Positions 13,778 to 16,164 of a stretch of 16,164 bases of DNA are shown piece after piece (position 1 is the stretch's first letter; the number at the start of each line of letters is the position of its first letter). Position numbers and translations under genes: made by a program. The notes beneath the pieces are model-generated. The model did no database searches. It was given only the letters and a program-made list of their open reading frames with translations, and had not been told where the DNA came from. The DNA is from SUG1106 sp964651095 (GTDB lineage Bacteria > Bacillota > Clostridia > Peptostreptococcales > Anaerovoracaceae): positions 1 through 16,164 of the forward strand of contig CAZYWO010000037.1 of the NCBI GenBank assembly GCA_964651095.1, given 5' to 3'.

Positions 13778-14029
13778 TTACTCACCGGAAAATTTATCTT
13801 TGACAAACTGTATAAGTTCTTTAGAGCTTGGCAGCAATATAATAGCCGTTCCGGTTCCGATTACAAATCTGCAAAATTTTAAGGATTCTGTCATCCATGT
13901 GGCAGTATCAAAATCGCCTATAACGATTGCCGCTGCACCGAACAAGATAACCATACTGCCAACTGACAAACAGTATATAAATGAGAACTTACGCGTTCTC
14001 CAAGATTTCCATGGGCTGTTCTTAAACAT
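13778..14029 (-). CDS. Small prophage membrane protein, probable holin
   Basis: This 83-residue protein has two predicted membrane segments (about 15-38 and 52-69), a basic N-terminus (KSWRTRKF) and a charged C-terminus, the layout of a class II holin that would let the endolysin reach the wall. I recognise no named family. It is the last gene of the lysis cassette, three bases after the preceding gene. Its GGAGGG (14037-14042) lies inside the end of that gene, which suggests coupled translation. A terminator follows directly. Confidence 0.6.
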   Translation of the reverse strand: MFKNSPWKSWRTRKFSFIYCLSVGSMVILFGAAAIVIGDFDTATWMTESLKFCRFVIGTGTAIILLPSSKELIQFVKDKFSGE

Positions 14030-14032
14030 TTT

Positions 14033-14356
14033 TTAGCCCTCCAGCATAGCTTGTTCAAGCTCGCTGCGAAGTTCTTTCATTTTATCAACGCCGTTGCCGT
14101 CTATGAAATGGTTGAGCAGGGCAATGTTAACCCTTAAATTTTCTCGTGTCAGTTTCTTTAAATCATCAATCTCCGTATTATCGTTTTTAAAGAACAAGTC
14201 ATGCTTATTTAGTCTTTCTTCACAGACAGCAACCTTGGCTTTAAGTTCTTTAAACGGTGAAAGGGCTTGTACAATTACTTTAATTCCACCTGCGGCAACG
14301 GCTAAAGCTCCGAAAAAGGCTAAAATGGTTTGAAATGTCACTTGTATACTTTCCAT
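14033..14356 (-). CDS. Prophage holin-like protein with N-terminal membrane helix and coiled coil
   Basis: This 107-residue product has one hydrophobic segment near the start (about 9-31, TILAFFGALAVAAGGIKVIV). A long charged helical part follows, with heptad-like spacing from about 36 to 104 (KELKAKVAVCEERLNKHD, DDLKKLTREN, KMKELRSELEQAM). Small phage proteins of this kind sit beside holins and endolysins and may be holin partners or anti-holins. AGGAG (14366-14370) is nine bases from the ATG and overlaps the stop codon of the restored endolysin frame at 14369-14371, another sign that the endolysin originally extended that far. Confidence 0.6.
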   Translation of the reverse strand: MESIQVTFQTILAFFGALAVAAGGIKVIVQALSPFKELKAKVAVCEERLNKHDLFFKNDNTEIDDLKKLTRENLRVNIALLNHFIDGNGVDKMKELRSELEQAMLEG

Positions 14357-14368
14357 GTACCAAAACTC

Positions 14369-14811
14369 CTAAATCTTAAAAGGATTGTTCACCTGTTTAC
14401 CACTGCGACTGTCCCAATGATAGAATTCTTTTGAGTAATTTACATGGCTGCCAAGGTGCATACCCCATGTGTATAAGCCTGCTTCGCCAACTTTGCCATA
14501 TTTTTTGCAGATTTCTTTCCATTTTTTGCATATTTAATGAATGTGGTCTCGTCAATTGCCTTATTGGTGGAGAAGTCTGTAGCAACTCCGCGAAGATGTG
14601 AAGAAGTAGATATTCCACCAACTTTTTTGTTATATGCCGCAGTGCGAAACCATGCATGAACATTTATCGGTCTGCCTAACCATGTTCTGAATTCCTCAAG
14701 CATTTCGGCATGCTTTAAGGAGTCTTGTGATATATAGATTGTTTCTGTCTGATTCACGCCGTATTCGTCGATTGTGAAATGCTGTGTTAGACTGCCTGTT
14801 GTTTGTTTCAT
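14369..14811 (-). pseudogene. Frameshifted M15-family peptidase (prophage endolysin)
   Basis: The N-terminal frame gives an M15-type peptidase cutting D-amino-acid crosslinks of peptidoglycan: FRTWLGRPINVHAWFRTAAY and the zinc motif STSSHLRGVATDF are clear. After about residue 87 this frame turns to nonsense and stops at 14440. The family C-terminus (GEAGLYTWGMHLGSHVNYSK, then EFYHWDSRSG) lies in another frame and runs to a TAG at 14369-14371. Adding one A to the A6 run (T6 on the plus strand, 14522-14527) joins the two into one protein of about 147 residues, reading KYAKKWKEICKKYGKVGEAG. The frame may be broken in the genome, be a homopolymer sequencing error, or be read through by slippage. 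The start overlaps the previous gene by four bases and has a good GGAGGTG. Confidence 0.85.
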
Positions 14812-15188
14812 TGTTTCACCTCCAATAAATCAAGAACCGCTTGATTGTATCCTGCTTGGTATTCTGGCGACTGAATAGGCTGTGGCAGCATTGCCTCAAC
14901 TTCTGATCTGTAGTCTTCCGGCACATCTGCTACTTCCATTTCATTGGATATAACTTTGTCAGTGTACCACTGCACGGTTTCATCTTGGGTTCTAGGGCAA
15001 GCTATATATTGGTTTGTTTCCGCTGATAAGCGGTAAACGCTTTCCAGTGTGTCATCGGGCTTTTCACTGATTTTTCCCATCAAATCATCGTATTCTGCTT
15101 GGTCGATTTCCACACCATGGGTGGGTACGATTGACGATTTCCCGATGTAGGGAATGAATTCGTTTTCTATGTATTTATACTTTTTCAT
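14808..15188 (-). CDS. Prophage tail-region protein of unknown function
   Basis: A 126-residue acidic, soluble protein without signal or membrane segment. The N-terminal part (KKYKYIENEFIPYIGKSS) is followed by a helical, acidic region (DQAEYDDLMGKI, WYTDKVISNEMEVADV). It ends in EVEAMLPQPIQSPEYQAGYN, a layout seen in small proteins between tail and lysis genes of Firmicute siphophages; I give no specific function. AAAGGAG is nine bases before the ATG, and its stop overlaps the endolysin start (ATGA), so expression is coupled. Confidence 0.65.
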   Translation of the reverse strand: MKKYKYIENEFIPYIGKSSIVPTHGVEIDQAEYDDLMGKISEKPDDTLESVYRLSAETNQYIACPRTQDETVQWYTDKVISNEMEVADVPEDYRSEVEAMLPQPIQSPEYQAGYNQAVLDLLEVKQ

Positions 15189-15206
15189 TGTGAATGACTC
15201 CTTTCT

Positions 15207-15443
15207 TTACGCCACAGCGAACCAATATAATGCTCCTGTTTCAAAACTTATATCAAATGTTATTGCGTTTTCATTTTTTGTGACGGTAGAAGACGCAAAG
15301 TTGAGTGAATTTCCCATTCCACTTACATCGTACTTATGTACTACCGCTATACCATTTATGTTTAAGTAATTTTTATCTGAAGCGAGATGCTCTGGCGTGC
15401 TACTTGGCAGATTTTTCAACATAACCGCAGTAAATGTTGGCAC
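15207..15443 (-). pseudogene. 3' fragment of a prophage tail protein, truncated at a junction
   Basis: A beta-rich sequence of about 78 residues (NYLNINGIAV, VVHKYDVSGMGNSLNFASS, AITFDISFETGALYWFAVA) ends 18 bases before the next phage gene. The start shown is a GTG without a ribosome binding site. The same frame stays open upstream to about 15542. It remains phage-like (SGYNSKITVNHILGVVPTFT) to about 15490 and then becomes the antisense of the neighbouring plus-strand frame. So this is probably the C-terminal end of a longer tail or baseplate protein whose 5' part has been lost. Confidence 0.55.
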
Positions 15444-15479
15444 AACACCGAGTATATGGTTAACGGTTATTTTTGAATT

Positions 15480-15500
15480 ATATCCACTTACAGATGTAAA
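15480..15500. other. Rearrangement junction between prophage remnant and flanking gene fragment
   Basis: Minus-strand phage coding and plus-strand coding of another gene meet here head to head, and both lack their 5' ends. Neither has a start codon with a ribosome binding site. No direct repeat or att-like core is visible at the join. Confidence 0.45.
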
Positions 15501-15987
15501 ATTACAAAAAGATGGTTCCGTTATTAATTTAGACGGAAAGAATTATAGAGTTGCAGGGCTGGCAAACGAATTGCTGCATAAATGTATGCGTTCATTGTAT
15601 GTGACATACCGCAGGGGTAGGGGATTTACTGCTCAGCAGCTTAATAACAGATATCTGTTTGCCTATGATGGCGATGATACAGAAAACGATGCGAATTTCC
15701 AAAAACGCGGTGATAAAATTGCTAATAAATTCAGTAAGGATTGCAAGCTTGCCATGGTTAATGCATCAACGCTATCAGATATATATTTTCAGGGATTGCT
15801 ATATAGAATATGTGAATATATCCATAAACACCAACAAATATTAATGGATTTGCAGATTTCTAAAATTTTTAAAACTCTTTATACTGACGATCCAAACAAA
15901 ACTGTTTCATATAATATGGAGATAGAAGTAGTCAGTGAGGTAAAGAAAAGATATAAATATTTAGATGAAAATAATTTGTGGCTGTAA
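15487..15987 (+). pseudogene. 5'-truncated gene of unknown function
   Basis: About 165 residues of good coding quality, not recognised. Segments include TDVKLQKDGSVINLDGKNY, AGLANELLHKCMRSLYVTYR, NNRYLFAYDGDDTENDANF, DIYFQGLLYRICEYIHKH, KIFKTLYTDDP and KKRYKYLDENNLWL. It is charged, mixed alpha/beta and soluble, with no cysteine-pair, P-loop or HTH motif that I can see. The frame is open back to an ATG at 15397, but that part is antisense to the phage gene and has no ribosome binding site, so I take the real 5' end as lost at the junction. The next in-frame ATG (15586) also lacks a binding site. A short TGGCT/AGCCA hairpin spans the stop. Confidence 0.5.
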
Positions 15988-16082
15988 AAGCCATAAATTA
16001 TTGCACAATAAATCATAAATGCGACTGATAATTTACAAAAAATAACTTTTATTTATATGTCATAAAGACGAGATTCAATACA

Positions 16083-16164
16083 AAAGGAGGAAAAAGTATA
16101 AAAAATTAAATTTTTGGTGAAAATAAACAAAAGAATATTTATGGGGAATTTTAAGCTGATTTAT
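16083..16164 (+). other. Strong ribosome binding site and possible gene start running off the window
   Basis: AAAGGAGG (16083-16090) is a near-perfect Shine-Dalgarno. No ATG, GTG or TTG lies at normal spacing. The nearest open frame begins with TTG-GTG at 16114-16119, 23 bases away, and reads VKINKRIFMGNFKLIY to the window end, like the basic-then-hydrophobic start of a membrane protein. This is tentative. Confidence 0.25.

Noticed and set aside
14397..14663. Second minus-strand frame overlapping the endolysin, ending WQSWRSRLIHMGYAPW
   Set aside because: It is neither the catalytic frame nor the frame that contains the family C-terminus (GEAGLYTWGMH); it is the third, shadow frame.
15397..15486. 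Plus-strand ATG at 15397 as the true start of the 196-codon frame
   Set aside because: There is no ribosome binding site, and the first 30 codons are antisense to a phage reading frame of better quality.
1..16164. CRISPR arrays, tRNA or rRNA genes, transposases, integrase
   Set aside because: Looked for on both strands; no spaced direct repeats, cloverleaf candidates or recombinase motifs were seen.

Overview
The window looks like a chromosomal segment of a low-GC Gram-positive anaerobe, most likely a member of the Clostridia. The evidence is AT-rich DNA, strong AGGAGG-type ribosome binding sites, extended -10 promoters, lipoproteins with typical Firmicute lipoboxes, a type II pantothenate kinase, an RsiV-like anti-sigma factor and a DHHW protein. 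I cannot name the genus.

Layout. Positions 71-2943 hold a manganese riboswitch (yybP-ykoY class) with its own terminator, controlling a P2-type cation ATPase; together they read as a manganese-induced Mn2+ (or Ca2+/Mn2+) efflux unit. Positions 3066-5047 hold a probable two-gene operon: an Ig-like lipoprotein and a CoaW-type pantothenate kinase. A PHP-family histidinol-phosphatase (minus strand) faces it. Divergent from that gene is a translationally coupled pair: a DUF1461 membrane protein and an 81-residue protein that may be HTH-like. Positions 7163-9155 (minus) hold lgt-ychF, where Lgt carries an unusual C-terminal tail encoded by eleven degenerate 9-bp repeats. sfsA follows on the plus strand behind an unusual repeat-rich leader.

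Positions 10207-13343 form the most interesting unit. It has an ECF sigma factor, an RsiV-like membrane anti-sigma factor with a signal-peptidase-like site just outside its membrane segment, and a lipoprotein that joins a DUF4358-like domain to a DHHW (AlgJ/AlgX-like) domain. It ends at a strong terminator. By analogy with SigV-RsiV of Bacillus, Enterococcus and Clostridioides it is a candidate cell-envelope (lysozyme) stress operon whose output would be the DHHW lipoprotein. That lipoprotein would be lipidated by Lgt.

Next is a 65-residue ferredoxin-thioredoxin-reductase-like protein. It keeps the four expected cluster cysteines but has lost one of the two redox cysteines.

Positions 13733 to about 15490 (minus) are the lysis end of a prophage: two small membrane (holin-like) proteins, an M15 peptidase endolysin broken by a one-base slip in an A-run, a tail-region protein and a 5'-truncated phage protein. 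This remnant stops at a junction near 15480-15500. On the other side, a plus-strand reading frame of unknown function is also missing its 5' end, so the junction looks like a deletion or rearrangement scar. The last 180 bases contain a good ribosome binding site but no well-placed start codon.
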